Source of the DNA: Halorussus salilacus
GTDB taxonomy: Archaea; Halobacteriota; Halobacteria; Halobacteriales; Haladaptataceae
Length of the DNA stretch: 64,000 nt
NCBI RefSeq assembly: GCF_024138125.1
Contig: NZ_CP099994.1
Location: 124,001 to 188,000, forward strand
Direction: 5' to 3'
Part shown: piece by piece, positions 15,428 through 24,050 of the stretch
Layout: every line of letters begins with the position of its first letter
Numbering within the stretch: position 1 is the first letter of the stretch
Notes under the pieces: generated by a model
Seen by the model: the letters and a program-made list of their open reading frames with translations, nothing else
The model's database searches: none
What the model was told of the DNA's origin: nothing
Translations under genes and position numbers: made by a program

Positions 15428-17218
15428 TCAGTCCAGTGCCTGTTCAATCCAGACTTCGAGGTTGCAGATTCCCGAGATGGCGTTCCACTCGTCGGCCTCG
15501 CCCGCGAGGTGGTCGCGCCGGAGGTCCTCGACCGCGTCGCCCTCGAACAGGTCGCGGTCGCGCGCCGCGTCGAGCCACCCGTCCACGGGCTCGCGGACCT
15601 CCTCGCGGTCGCGGTACCAGTCGCTCCACGGAATCGAGGGGCGACCCGTGAGGAACTTCCAGCGCAGTTGCTTTCCGACGTAGCCCGCGTCGTGAAGCGC
15701 GAGCGGTCGCGCCGGAGCGAACCCGGTCCGCTCGTAGGGAATCCGGTCGAGTCCGCCGTCGAGTTCGACGAGGACCTCGCGCTTGAGCGGCGACATCGAC
15801 CGCGGGATTCGCCCGCCCGTGCCCGGCACCGTGGCCCGCCGGAACCGCCTGAGGGGCATCCCCGCGGCGGTGTCGAGGAAGTCGCCGTCGGCGAACGGGA
15901 TGCGCATGCCGACCTGACTCCGGACCGCCCGGTTGCCCCGGAAGTGGGCGTTCGACGGGACGTTGCGGAACCACGTATCCATGATGCGATTCGGGACGCT
16001 CGATTTCGTGCTCTCGGCGACCATCTCCCGGACCGAGTCGTCGGGCTCGACCGGGTCGTCGAGCAGCAACCGGACCCTGTCGGCGGGTTCCCTGCGGAAC
16101 TCGAACATCGAGAGGAAGGCGTCGGCGGCCGAAGGCGCGTCGAGGTGGGAGGTCCAGACCTCCTCGCCGAGGAACTCCCCCTGCGGGGCGGCCTCCATCA
16201 TCACGTCGACCTTGGCGTGGAGGTCGTCGAACACGAACCCCGGGGCGACGAGGTTCTGGTGGGGGACCATCCCGCCGAACGCGCAGACCGCCCGCTCGAA
16301 GTCCCGGGCGAAGTCGTCGGGGGTCTCCAGCACGAGGTCGTTGTCGACCCCGAGGGTCTCGGCGACCCGCCTCGCGGGGTCGAGGTTCGAGGCGTCGGGC
16401 GGGTTCGAATCGTAGGTGAAGGTTCGGAACCGGCCGTGCTCGCGGCGGAGGACGCCCGCCATCGTCCTGCTGTCGAGGCCGCCCGAGAGCCAGAGGCCGA
16501 GGCTTCCCTCGACGGTGTCGCTCGCGTCGGCGACCGCCCGGCGGTAGGTCGAGAGCGCGCGACTCACGTACCCCTCCTCGGGGAGGCGACCGAAGGTCGG
16601 CTCCCAGTAGCGCTCGCGAGAGGGACCGTCGTCTCGACCGCCCGTTCCGCCTTCTCCGGCCTCGACCCGGAGCATCGTGGCCGGGGCGAGCGCGTCGACG
16701 CCCTCCACGAGCGTCTTCCCGCCCAGCGCGAAGCCAAAGGAGAGCAGGTCCGAGGCGGTCCGGGCGTCCACCTCGGGGTCGTCGAGCCGCGAGGCGACGG
16801 CTCCGAGGTCGGAGCCGAAGACGGTTCCGTCGGGCGTCTCGGCGTGGTAGCAGTCCCGCGTGCCGAGCTTGTCGGTGGCGACGAGCAGGTCCCCGTCGCG
16901 GTCGGCCACCGCGAGCAGGAAGGGGCCGCTGAGTTCCGGGAGGACGACCGAGGGCCGGTCGAGGACCCGCTCGAAGACCTCGGCCATCGGGAGGCCGAGT
17001 CGGTCGCGGTTCGACACCGCGCCGTAGCAGACGCCGACCCCGTCGTCGCCCTCCCAAATCGCGTGGCCGCCGGGGTCCTTCTCCCCGTGGTGGACGAGCG
17101 CGAGTCCCGCCTCGCCCACCTCGAACCGCTCGGTCTCGTACCACTCCTCGCGGTCGAGTCTCTCGACAGCCGACGTGAGGGCGTCGCCGGTCAGGTTCCC
17201 GCCGATGACACCTACCAT
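15428..17218 (-). CDS. Asparagine-synthase-like protein without the glutaminase cysteine
   Basis: 596 residues from ATG 17218 (VGVIGGNL follows). The N-terminal half (1-190) has the Ntn-hydrolase fold of class II glutamine amidotransferases, but residue 2 is Val where active asparagine synthases have the nucleophile Cys. The C-terminal half has the ATP-pyrophosphatase loop LSGGLDSRT and the downstream features of asparagine synthase B. It may use free ammonia, or activate a carboxylate for intramolecular amide formation as beta-lactam synthetase and lasso cyclases do. No amino-acid pathway genes adjoin it. An upstream ATG at 17242 would add eight residues. Confidence 0.8.
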   Translation of the reverse strand: MVGVIGGNLTGDALTSAVERLDREEWYETERFEVGEAGLALVHHGEKDPGGHAIWEGDDGVGVCYGAVSNRDRLGLPMAEVFERVLDRPSVVLPELSGPFLLAVADRDGDLLVATDKLGTRDCYHAETPDGTVFGSDLGAVASRLDDPEVDARTASDLLSFGFALGGKTLVEGVDALAPATMLRVEAGEGGTGGRDDGPSRERYWEPTFGRLPEEGYVSRALSTYRRAVADASDTVEGSLGLWLSGGLDSRTMAGVLRREHGRFRTFTYDSNPPDASNLDPARRVAETLGVDNDLVLETPDDFARDFERAVCAFGGMVPHQNLVAPGFVFDDLHAKVDVMMEAAPQGEFLGEEVWTSHLDAPSAADAFLSMFEFRREPADRVRLLLDDPVEPDDSVREMVAESTKSSVPNRIMDTWFRNVPSNAHFRGNRAVRSQVGMRIPFADGDFLDTAAGMPLRRFRRATVPGTGGRIPRSMSPLKREVLVELDGGLDRIPYERTGFAPARPLALHDAGYVGKQLRWKFLTGRPSIPWSDWYRDREEVREPVDGWLDAARDRDLFEGDAVEDLRRDHLAGEADEWNAISGICNLEVWIEQALD

Positions 17219-17475
17219 GTGCTCGAACGACCACGGATGCACCCATTGTTATTCGCTGGCGAATCCGGGGCAAAAATTGCGGAAAGTCGTATAGTCGGGG
17301 CATACGTCCGGGGAAACGGGGGGTTACCGGTCACGGATCGCCGGGCGTGGGGCCCCATCGGTCGATTGTCCACTCGCCGGGAAAGCGGCCGCGGCGACAG
17401 TTCCGGACGAGCGCGACTCAGTATTGCATACCCCACACACAATAGTTATGCCCCTCCGGCGACAAGGTGGAACCG

Positions 17476-17871
17476 ATGAGCGAGGACGAACTCGAATCCA
17501 TCCGTCAGGAAAAGCGCGAAGCCATTGTCGAGAACGCCGCCGCTCCCGACGCACCCGACGAGCCGATTCACGTCGGGAGCGTCGAGGAGTTCTCGACGGT
17601 CACCACCGACCACGGAGTCGTGCTGGTGGACTTCTACGCGGATTGGTGCGGTCCGTGCAATATGCTCGAACCGGTCGTCGAGTCGGTCGCCGCGAACACC
17701 GAGGCCGCGGTGGCGAAGGTCGACATCGACGAGCATCAGGGGCTGGCGAGCCAGTACGGCGTTCGGAGCGTCCCGACGCTCGTCCTGTTCGCCGACGGCG
17801 AACAGGTCGAGCAGGTCGTCGGGATGCAGGACGAGGCCGCCCTGACGAGGCTCGTCGACCGGTACGCGTGA
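17476..17871 (+). CDS. trxA: Thioredoxin
   Basis: 131 residues with the active site WCGPC (DFYADWCGPCNMLEPV) and the cis-proline motif SVPTLVLF. An N-terminal extension of about 35 residues, acidic and helical (MSEDELESIRQEKREAIVEN), precedes the thioredoxin fold, as is usual for haloarchaeal thioredoxins. Cytoplasmic disulfide reductant. ATG 17476 follows AATAGTTA by about 28 bases, favouring it over ATG 17467. It is divergent from the asparagine-synthase-like gene. Confidence 0.92.
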   Translation: MSEDELESIRQEKREAIVENAAAPDAPDEPIHVGSVEEFSTVTTDHGVVLVDFYADWCGPCNMLEPVVESVAANTEAAVAKVDIDEHQGLASQYGVRSVPTLVLFADGEQVEQVVGMQDEAALTRLVDRYA

Positions 17872-17918
17872 CCGAACCGAATACTCGATTTTAAGCCGGT
17901 CAGCCGCCAAACTTCACC

Positions 17919-18473
17919 ATGGGCTTTCACACCTTCGACGCCGACCGAGCCGAGAAACTGGAGGACCAATCGCGCTATCGGTACCTCTCGCGCGAGGAGC
18001 TGGTCGCCGGGCTCGACCCCGACACGAGCGACGCGATAGCCGACCTCGGGAGCGGGACCGGCTTCTACACCGACGACGTCGCTCCCTTCGCGGGCGAGGT
18101 GCGGGCGGTGGACGTGCAGGCCGAGATGCACGAGGTCTACCGCGAGAAGGGCGTTCCCGAGAACGTCGCGCTGGTGACCGCCGACGTGGCCGACCTCCCG
18201 TTCGCCGACGGGGAACTGGACGCCGCGTTCTCGACCATGACCTTCCACGAGTTCGCGAGCCCCGAGTCGCTCGCGGAGGTCGCGCGCGTCCTCCGGTCGG
18301 GCGGGCGATTCGTGGTCGCCGACTGGACCGCCGCGGGCGACGGCGAAAGCGGGCCGCCCCTCGACGAGCGCTACGACCGCGAGCGAGCTGTCGAACTCCT
18401 CGACGAGGCGGGATTCGACGTGGTTCGCGCCGACGAGCGACCAGAGACGCTGTTCGCGGTCGCGGAGCGATAG
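17919..18473 (+). CDS. Class I SAM-dependent methyltransferase
   Basis: 184 residues. Motif I is IADLGSGTGFYTDDVA, an acidic residue after VRAVDVQ binds the ribose, and post-motif FADGELDAAFSTMTFHEFA follows, as in the UbiE/Methyltransf_11 group. Substrate unknown. ATTTTAAG about 28 bases upstream of ATG 17919 points to a leaderless message. The gene starts 48 bases after thioredoxin and converges on the next membrane-protein gene. Confidence 0.85.
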   Translation: MGFHTFDADRAEKLEDQSRYRYLSREELVAGLDPDTSDAIADLGSGTGFYTDDVAPFAGEVRAVDVQAEMHEVYREKGVPENVALVTADVADLPFADGELDAAFSTMTFHEFASPESLAEVARVLRSGGRFVVADWTAAGDGESGPPLDERYDRERAVELLDEAGFDVVRADERPETLFAVAER

Positions 18474-18479
18474 CTCGCC

Positions 18480-18878
18480 TCAGAGGTCGGCGAGGACCGA
18501 GCCGATTCCGTAGCCGACGAGGGCGACGACCTGCCCGAGCGCGAGCGTCCCCGCGAGGAAGAACGCGAGGAAGCCGGGGTGAATCGGGTCTCCGAGCGGT
18601 TCGACGACCGCGCCGACCAGTCCCGCGGTGAGCGCGGCCGCGACCGGGGCGACGCCGACTCCGACGACGGTCGCCGCCGACAGGTCGTTCGCGCCGCACC
18701 AGCCCGCGACGAGCAACACGCACGTCCCCGCGAGGAGGTAGGTCGCGGTCGGCCACTGCGACCGCGTCGGTTCGCCAGCCGCGACGCTACTCGCGCCGAC
18801 CAGCGCGACGTACAGCGCGACCAGCGCGGCGTAGGCGACGACCCCAAACGACAGCGCGTCTCGGAGTTCCGGGTTCAT
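18480..18878 (-). CDS. Membrane protein, four helices, unknown
   Basis: 132 residues with four hydrophobic segments (YAALVALYVALVGASSV, ATYLLAGTCVLLVAGW, VVGVGVAPVAAALTAGLVG, FLAFFLAGTLALGQVVALV). Short polar ends. It lies seven bases after the stop of the convergent methyltransferase and 10 bases past the secreted protein gene on the same strand, so it could be cotranscribed with that gene. No family recognised. Confidence 0.65.
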   Translation of the reverse strand: MNPELRDALSFGVVAYAALVALYVALVGASSVAAGEPTRSQWPTATYLLAGTCVLLVAGWCGANDLSAATVVGVGVAPVAAALTAGLVGAVVEPLGDPIHPGFLAFFLAGTLALGQVVALVGYGIGSVLADL

Positions 18879-18887
18879 CGGGCGCGG

Positions 18888-19757
18888 TCAGGAAATCTTC
18901 GAGAGGTACCCGTTCGAGGAGTCGTCGCAGGTGTACCCGCTACCGTTACTCTGGTAGTAGAGCGTCTCTGAGTAATCGAGCGAATCCGTCCATGTGTCGG
19001 CGAGGGTTTGGCGCGATTCGCTGAAGCGATAATCGGGGTCGAGGAGTATCGTCCCGTGGTCCTGCACGTCGTAGTGGGCCTGCGAGACGACGCGACCGTC
19101 CGGAAGGTTCCACAGCCGGGCGTGCCACTGGCTCCCGGTGAGGTGCGAGCCGACCGACTTGGCGACGCCGCTGTCGTTCTCGGTGGCGTCCCCGTCGATG
19201 ACCGCGTACCGGGTGAAACTCGGGAGGTCGGCGCACCAGCACTCGCCGCCCCACCAGCTCACGTCGTCGCGCATGGCCGACCGGATCTCGCCAGCCGACA
19301 TGTCCACGTCCCAGGCGACGTTTATCGGCCCGGTTCGCTCGGCGGCCTCGGCGTTCTTGTAGCAGTACATCGGCAGGTCGTGGGTCCGAGTCCCCACCTC
19401 GCCGTTCGCGCCGGACTCCTGCGCCACGAACTCCGGCATGTGGGCCAGTACCGCGGTGTCGGGCTGGGTGACCTGAAATCGCCCCTCGCGGTCCCGGTAC
19501 TCCTCGGGGAGCTGGTCGCGGGTGACGGTGGCCTCGTCGACGGTGACCGTCTCGGTTCCGAACTTCGCGCGGAGTCGCCCGCTCCTGAACTGCTCCTCGT
19601 AGTCGAAGGTGTCGTCGTCCCGCGGGGTGAATCGGTGCATCCGAACGCCCTCGACGCGAATCGGGCCGTCGGCGTCCTCGCTACTGCTCGCGGTACCGGC
19701 ACCGAGTACGCCAGCGAGTCCGGCACCTGCGGCCGTGATGAAATTTCTCCTGTTCAC
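18888..19757 (-). CDS. Tat-exported protein with Cys- and Trp-rich middle, unknown
   Basis: 289 residues from GTG 19757. The N-terminus (NRRNFITAAGAGLAGVLGAG, then TASS) is a twin-arginine signal without lipobox Cys, so the protein should be secreted. The mature part contains CYKNAEAAERTGPINVAWD, VSWWGGECWCADL and a C-terminal SGYTCDDSSNGY; paired cysteines may form disulfides outside the cell. No catalytic signature is recognised. The upstream ATG at 19784 would add nine residues ahead of the twin arginines. AT-rich DNA lies upstream. Confidence 0.7.
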   Translation of the reverse strand: MNRRNFITAAGAGLAGVLGAGTASSSEDADGPIRVEGVRMHRFTPRDDDTFDYEEQFRSGRLRAKFGTETVTVDEATVTRDQLPEEYRDREGRFQVTQPDTAVLAHMPEFVAQESGANGEVGTRTHDLPMYCYKNAEAAERTGPINVAWDVDMSAGEIRSAMRDDVSWWGGECWCADLPSFTRYAVIDGDATENDSGVAKSVGSHLTGSQWHARLWNLPDGRVVSQAHYDVQDHGTILLDPDYRFSESRQTLADTWTDSLDYSETLYYQSNGSGYTCDDSSNGYLSKIS

Positions 19758-20033
19758 GGAGGTGTAATTACGGGTGCGATACAAATTATTTTCCGTATTT
19801 AGGTATAAGGAAAGTAGAGTCTACGGTCACCGATGGCCCGATAACGTTCGGGCTGTGGCGTCGCGATGGTGTCGGTTCGGGACACAGGTCGCGACGGGGG
19901 CGATGGAATGCAGGTAGCGATGGTGACGGTCCGAGACGCGGGTCGCGCTGGCGGCACTCACTCGAATCGTCATCGAATCGTCACGGCGGCGATTTCCGAC
20001 GGCCGCGGTTCCAAAGACGTGACGGTGAACTAA

Positions 20034-20541
20034 CCCCATCGTTTCCGCTGTTTCTCTCGGGCGAGGAGACGTCGTAGTCGACGAGGGGGCGTGACGATGA
20101 GGGATTGGGAGAGCGGGTGTTCGAAGTACGAGTATCCGAAGTTGGAGCGTCCGCGATTACGGACGAAACCGAGGTGCGACGCCGGAGGACGGAGGAGTTC
20201 TACCCCACCGTTTCCGCTGTTTTCACGGAGGTCTCAGGGGAACGAACGGCTTCCGAGGTGGTGGCGTCCACAGGATACTCCGGAGAGAAGCGAACGGTCG
20301 GAGAGAAGCGAACGGTTGGAAACGACTCGCGAGATCGTAGACGTAACGGGGCTGAACACCACCATTTCCGCTGTTAGGTCGTCCGACTCGGACTGATTAC
20401 CGCGGAGTTCGAGGGGGACACCCACCCCACGGTTTCCGATGTTTTCGGAGGAGATGGGAGCGGTGGCGGGGGTCTGGGGGATGTCGGACCCTCGGAGGGG
20501 TCGGTTTTCGGGACACACCCACCCCACCGTTTCCGCTGTTT
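20034..20541 (+). repeat. Five forward origin-recognition boxes left of orc1/cdc6
   Basis: Copies of the core CCCCACCGTTTCCGCTGTTT or close variants begin at about 20034, 20203, 20356, 20425 and 20522, all on the plus strand and at irregular spacing. The last copy has an extended form (20511-20542) that recurs inverted at 20790-20821. Haloarchaeal Orc1/Cdc6 proteins bind boxes of this type (a GTTTCC-containing core beside a C-run). The stretch 19785-20955 contains no gene I can support; an 18-base tandem repeat lies at about 20280-20316. Confidence 0.85.
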
Positions 20542-20627
20542 TGTGGATGATCGGATGGGTGGGGGGAGTGAAGGGGTAGATGGAAGATCACGGGCTGGAG
20601 GGATGAAGGGCTGGAGGGATGAAGGGG

Positions 20628-20745
20628 TAAATAAAAGAACGGGTACAAAACCGAGTGTAGTTTATATAGTTACATTATTCTATATAGTCGATTTAGACTA
20701 ATTGCAATACGGGTATGGTTTTCCCCATATAGTAATAAGACTTTC
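20628..20745. other. AT-rich stretch, probable origin unwinding element
   Basis: About 118 bases that are strikingly AT-rich against the rest of the window, with repeated TATATAGT words near 20663, 20684 and 20728. It lies exactly between the forward boxes on the left and the inverted boxes on the right, the position of the duplex-unwinding element in archaeal origins. No open frame worth calling. Confidence 0.75.
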
Positions 20746-20789
20746 GCTCCAATAGCACCCAGTCTAACATCCCCCCATCCCTCCACACC

Positions 20790-20855
20790 AAAACACAGGA
20801 AACGATGGGGTGGGTGTGTCCTTATAAAAAATCGGACACAGGAAACGACGCCCCC
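20790..20855 (-). repeat. Two inverted origin-recognition boxes beside orc1/cdc6
   Basis: The minus-strand reading gives two boxes with CGTTTCCTGTG cores (about 20794-20818 and 20836-20855). The first, extended to 20790-20821, matches the forward element 20511-20542 in 29 of 32 positions as a reverse complement. They lie 100-165 bases before the initiator gene, so they may also control its transcription. Confidence 0.85.
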
Positions 20856-20955
20856 TTCGAAAAACCCCGCCAAACAAAAACCCTCGGGACAGAAGAAACA
20901 GCGGACACCACACTAACCATGTGGCTTTATGTCGCTCTCCGTCCAACCGACACTC

Positions 20956-22197
20956 ATGTCATCGTTCAGTTTCGACCGGGACAACTCCCTCTACAAGAAC
21001 CGCGACGCGCTCTTGGAGGAGTACACCCCGAACAACCTCGTCGGGCGCGACGACGAGCTCGAGGAGTACCACGCCGCCCTCCAGCCCATCATCAACGGCG
21101 AGGCCCCGTCGAACATCTTTCTCTACGGCAAGAGCGGGGTAGGCAAGACCGCCGCCACTCGGTTTCTCCTCAATCGGCTCCAGGACGACGCCGCGAAGTA
21201 CGACGACATCACGCTCGACGTCATCGAGATAAACTGCGACGGCCTCAATTCGAGCTATCAGGTGGCGGTCCGACTCGTCAACACGCTCCGGGACCCCTCC
21301 GAGCAGATCAGCAACACGGGCTACCCGCAGGCGCAGGTCTACAGCTTCCTCTGGGAGGAACTCGACGAACTCGGCGGCACCATCATCGTGGTCCTCGACG
21401 AGGTCGACCACATCAACGACAACTCTATCCTCTATCAGATTCCGCGCGCCAGAAGCAACGGCTACCTCGAAGACGCCAAGATCGGTCTCATCGGCATCTC
21501 CAACGACCTCTCGTTCCGCGATTCGCTCTCGGCGAAAGTTCGCTCGTCGCTCTGTGAGAAGGAGGTCTCGTTCCCGCCGTACGACGCCACCGAACTCCAG
21601 AAGGTCCTCAGCCAGCGCGAACAGGTCGCGTTCCACGACGGCGCGCTCGCCGAGGACGTCATTCCGCTCTGTGCGGCGTACGGCGCGCAGGACGCCGGTG
21701 ACGCCCGGCAGGCGCTCGACCTCCTGCTGGAGGCGGGCGACCTCGCCCGCAAGGAGGCCGTCGAGCAGGTCACCGAGAGCCACGTCCAAGAGGCCCGCGA
21801 GAAACTCGAACGCGACCGCATCATGGAGGGGGTCGCCGACCTGACCGAACACGCCCGGCTCATCCTCTACGCGCTCACCTCGCTGGAGGCCGAGGAGAAG
21901 ACCCCCGCGCGCTCGCGGGACATCCGACCGCGCTACGAGCAACTCTGCAACCACGTCGGGACCGAGCCCCTCACCAGCCGACGGATGCGCGACCACCTCG
22001 CCGACCTCGCGATGCTCGGCGTCATCTCCTCGACCGAGAAGAACGAGGGGATGTCGGGCGGCAAGTACCGCGAGCACGCCCTCAAACAGGACCTCCAGCT
22101 CGTGGTCAGCGCGCTCGAAGAGACCATCGAGTTCGCTGGCGTCCACGAGAGCATCCGCCCCTACTACCAGACGACGTTCGGCGAAGCCGAGAACTGA
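20956..22197 (+). CDS. orc1: Orc1/Cdc6 replication initiator
   Basis: 413 residues from ATG 20956 (MSSFSFDRDNSLYKNRDALL). AAA+ ATPase with Walker A GKSGVGKT at 58-65, Walker B VVLDEVD at about 145-151 and sensor 1 in IGISNDLSF; sensor 2 lies near DAGDARQALDLL. A C-terminal winged helix (about 310-400) carries the DNA-reading helix. It binds the flanking origin boxes and loads the MCM helicase. An upstream ATG at 20929 would add nine residues. The gene is embedded in origin repeats on both sides, as in haloarchaeal oriC1-type origins; the numbered paralogue cannot be settled from this window. Confidence 0.95.
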   Translation: MSSFSFDRDNSLYKNRDALLEEYTPNNLVGRDDELEEYHAALQPIINGEAPSNIFLYGKSGVGKTAATRFLLNRLQDDAAKYDDITLDVIEINCDGLNSSYQVAVRLVNTLRDPSEQISNTGYPQAQVYSFLWEELDELGGTIIVVLDEVDHINDNSILYQIPRARSNGYLEDAKIGLIGISNDLSFRDSLSAKVRSSLCEKEVSFPPYDATELQKVLSQREQVAFHDGALAEDVIPLCAAYGAQDAGDARQALDLLLEAGDLARKEAVEQVTESHVQEAREKLERDRIMEGVADLTEHARLILYALTSLEAEEKTPARSRDIRPRYEQLCNHVGTEPLTSRRMRDHLADLAMLGVISSTEKNEGMSGGKYREHALKQDLQLVVSALEETIEFAGVHESIRPYYQTTFGEAEN

Positions 22198-22269
22198 GAT
22201 TTCCCTTCCCCTCCCTTCCCCTCGTCATCTTTCGCTCTTCCCCTTCCCTGCCACCCCTAAATACCCGTA

Positions 22270-22542
22270 CCCCACCGTTTCCGTTGCTCTCCTCTCCGCG
22301 CTCTCCGCGCTCTCCGCGCTACCCAGCGATTTCTTCGCGTTCACCAGACTCACCCGCTAACCCCACTATTTCCGCTGTCATTGCTCCCGATTATTACTCC
22401 GCCGTTTCCGTTGTCTTTCGCATGTGTTCGCCCCCGATTCCAGCGATTCGTTCTCTCTCCCGCAGACGTGTTCCCACTCCGACGTTTCCGCTGTTTCCGG
22501 ACCGGAACCCCCAAACTGCAGACCCCACGATTTCCGCTGTTG
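22270..22542 (+). repeat. Five forward origin boxes right of orc1/cdc6
   Basis: Cores begin at about 22270, 22361, 22398, 22474 and 22523, each a variant of CCCCACCGTTTCCGCTGTT. Several have the third-position changes GATTTCC, TATTTCC or GACGTTTCC. A short tandem CTCTCCGCG run (22292-22320) lies among them. The 914-base stretch from 22198 to 23111 holds no gene I can support; the open frames across it are low-complexity and inconsistent with neighbours. Confidence 0.8.
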
Positions 22543-22683
22543 TGCCCCGGCCGAAGCTCCGCCTCAGGCGATTTTCGACGGTTCGGAAGACCCAGACCCG
22601 CGTCGAGTCCCGCCCCGAGACTCGCGAGAAGCACTCTGGCCCCGCGACCTCTCCGAAACCGAACGAACCTCCCGAATCGGACG

Positions 22684-22950
22684 AAACAGCGGAAACGCCG
22701 GTGTGGCGGGCCATCGCGGATTTCGGCCCGAACGTCGCGACGGCGAACCGGCGAGCCGACGCGTGATACCCGGAAACCGCGGATAGCGCGGCCGAGGGCC
22801 CCGCTCATTCGTTCCCCACCCTCCGCGCTCTCGAAACGCAGACAGCGGAAATTCCGGTGTTCGACCGGGGTCAGAGCGACGATAAACAGCGGAAACGACG
22901 GTGTAGGACCCCCCCTACTCGTCGGGCGGAGACAGCGGAAACGGCGGGGT
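22684..22950 (-). repeat. Four inverted origin boxes at the right edge of the origin
   Basis: Minus-strand boxes with the AACAGCGGAAACG core (read on the plus strand) lie at about 22684-22706, 22841-22860, 22884-22905 and 22931-22950. With the five forward copies to their left they form a second inverted set, but the DNA between the two sets is GC-rich and shows no unwinding element. Confidence 0.8.
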
Positions 22951-23020
22951 CGGTCGAGTCGCACACGTTCGGATTCGGACGGACCGAGTTGTGGGGGGAG
23001 CGTCGAGACGATTCGAGAAG

Positions 23021-23086
23021 ATGCGGGAAAACCGGACGGCCCGAATGCGGGAAAACCGGACGGCCCGAATGCGGGAAAACCGGACG
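23021..23086. repeat. 24-base tandem repeat, 2.75 copies
   Basis: The unit starts ATGCGGGAAAACCGGACG and repeats at 23021, 23045 and 23069 with no mismatch. It lies just outside the last origin boxes, between the origin and the next gene, and contains a GGGAAAACC core that is itself not an origin box. Confidence 0.75.
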
Positions 23087-23111
23087 AGCTCGGGCCGAGT
23101 ACCGACCGAGC

Positions 23112-23921
23112 TCAGGCGCTGTGTTCGACTTCCAACAGCCGCGAGTCGCAGTCCGAGCAACTCACCGCGACCACGTCCATCGTCCGACAGCACGACTCGA
23201 CGGTCTCCTGGTCCATGGCGATGTCACCGCCGCAGTCCGGACACGCGTCGAGGAAGATGCGCAGACCGCTCAGCACCCGGCTCTGATTCGTGACCGTGAG
23301 CGCGTCCCAGTCGGCGTACCGCTCCTCCAGCAACTTCGCGGCCGCGAGGTCGGCGATCAGCGCGCCGCGGGACTCCCACTGGCCGAGGCGACCGCTGCCC
23401 AGCCTCGCCACGAGGGCGTCGTCGTGTTCCTCGAAGCTGAGTTCCGCCTCGTCCACGTCGAGCACCTCGCTCAGGTCGCTCTTTTCGGTTCCCTCGGCCT
23501 TGATAGACTCCATCCGGTCGTACCAGTCGGCGCGGAACGACTCGTCGAGACAGAGGTCGTCGACCTCCCCGCAGGGCTCGACCGCTCCGGCGTCGGCCAG
23601 CACCGCCTCGGGCTCGCGCTCGTCCTCGCCGACCTCGGGGGCCCCGTGTTCGTGCTTGTCGAACATCGCGAGGAGCCAGTCGGGGAAGTACCGCTTCGTC
23701 AACGCGGGCGTTCCGGGAACGAGGTACCCTCGGAGGTATATCGCCAGCAGACACACCGCGAACACCGGCGCGCCGACGAGCGGCGTGGCGAACACCGAGA
23801 CCACGCCACCGAGGCCCATCGCGATGACGACGTTGACGATCGTGCACGGGGTACATCTGTTCTCTCCGGTGTACTCCGGTTGCCGGAGCCGTTCGACGAA
23901 TCCGGTCGATCCAGTACTCAT
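23112..23921 (-). CDS. Membrane protein with C-terminal zinc ribbon, unknown
   Basis: 269 residues. Near the N-terminus there is a Cys pair (NRCTPCTIVN) and two hydrophobic segments (VVIAMGLGGVVSVFATPLV and VFAVCLLAIYLRGYLV). A long acidic cytoplasmic part follows, and residues 225-269 hold CPDCGG, CC and CSDC, a probable zinc ribbon. This layout recurs in haloarchaea next to origins and elsewhere but no function is known to me. Start ATG 23921; TATA-like ATATATATG lies about 25-30 bases upstream on its strand. Confidence 0.75.
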   Translation of the reverse strand: MSTGSTGFVERLRQPEYTGENRCTPCTIVNVVIAMGLGGVVSVFATPLVGAPVFAVCLLAIYLRGYLVPGTPALTKRYFPDWLLAMFDKHEHGAPEVGEDEREPEAVLADAGAVEPCGEVDDLCLDESFRADWYDRMESIKAEGTEKSDLSEVLDVDEAELSFEEHDDALVARLGSGRLGQWESRGALIADLAAAKLLEERYADWDALTVTNQSRVLSGLRIFLDACPDCGGDIAMDQETVESCCRTMDVVAVSCSDCDSRLLEVEHSA

Positions 23922-24050
23922 ACTGGCGATATTTTCGTTTTGACCATATATATCTGTTGTTAAAGAAAATGGACACGTTCCGGAAACCGAACGCTACTCC
24001 CGGGCGGCGATTCAGAACGACGGGGTGAAGCTCAGAAGACGGAGTGGGAC

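Noticed and set aside
15428-17218. Lasso-peptide cyclase role for the asparagine-synthase-like protein
   Set aside because: No RRE protein, transglutaminase-like protease or precursor ORF lies next to it; the recognition-type M50 gene is 13 kb away.
14915-17479. 854-codon open frame on the plus strand opposite the asparagine-synthase-like gene
   Set aside because: No domain is visible and the opposite strand has a complete, motif-rich protein; long antisense frames are normal at this GC content.
20034-22951. CRISPR-like array in the repeats around orc1/cdc6
   Set aside because: Spacing is irregular (35 to 170 bases), copies occur in both orientations and spacers of constant length are absent. 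The repeats fit origin-recognition boxes.
20091-22964. Several 90-200-codon open frames within the origin region
   Set aside because: They are interrupted by repeat copies, have no start or promoter pattern and no protein-like composition.
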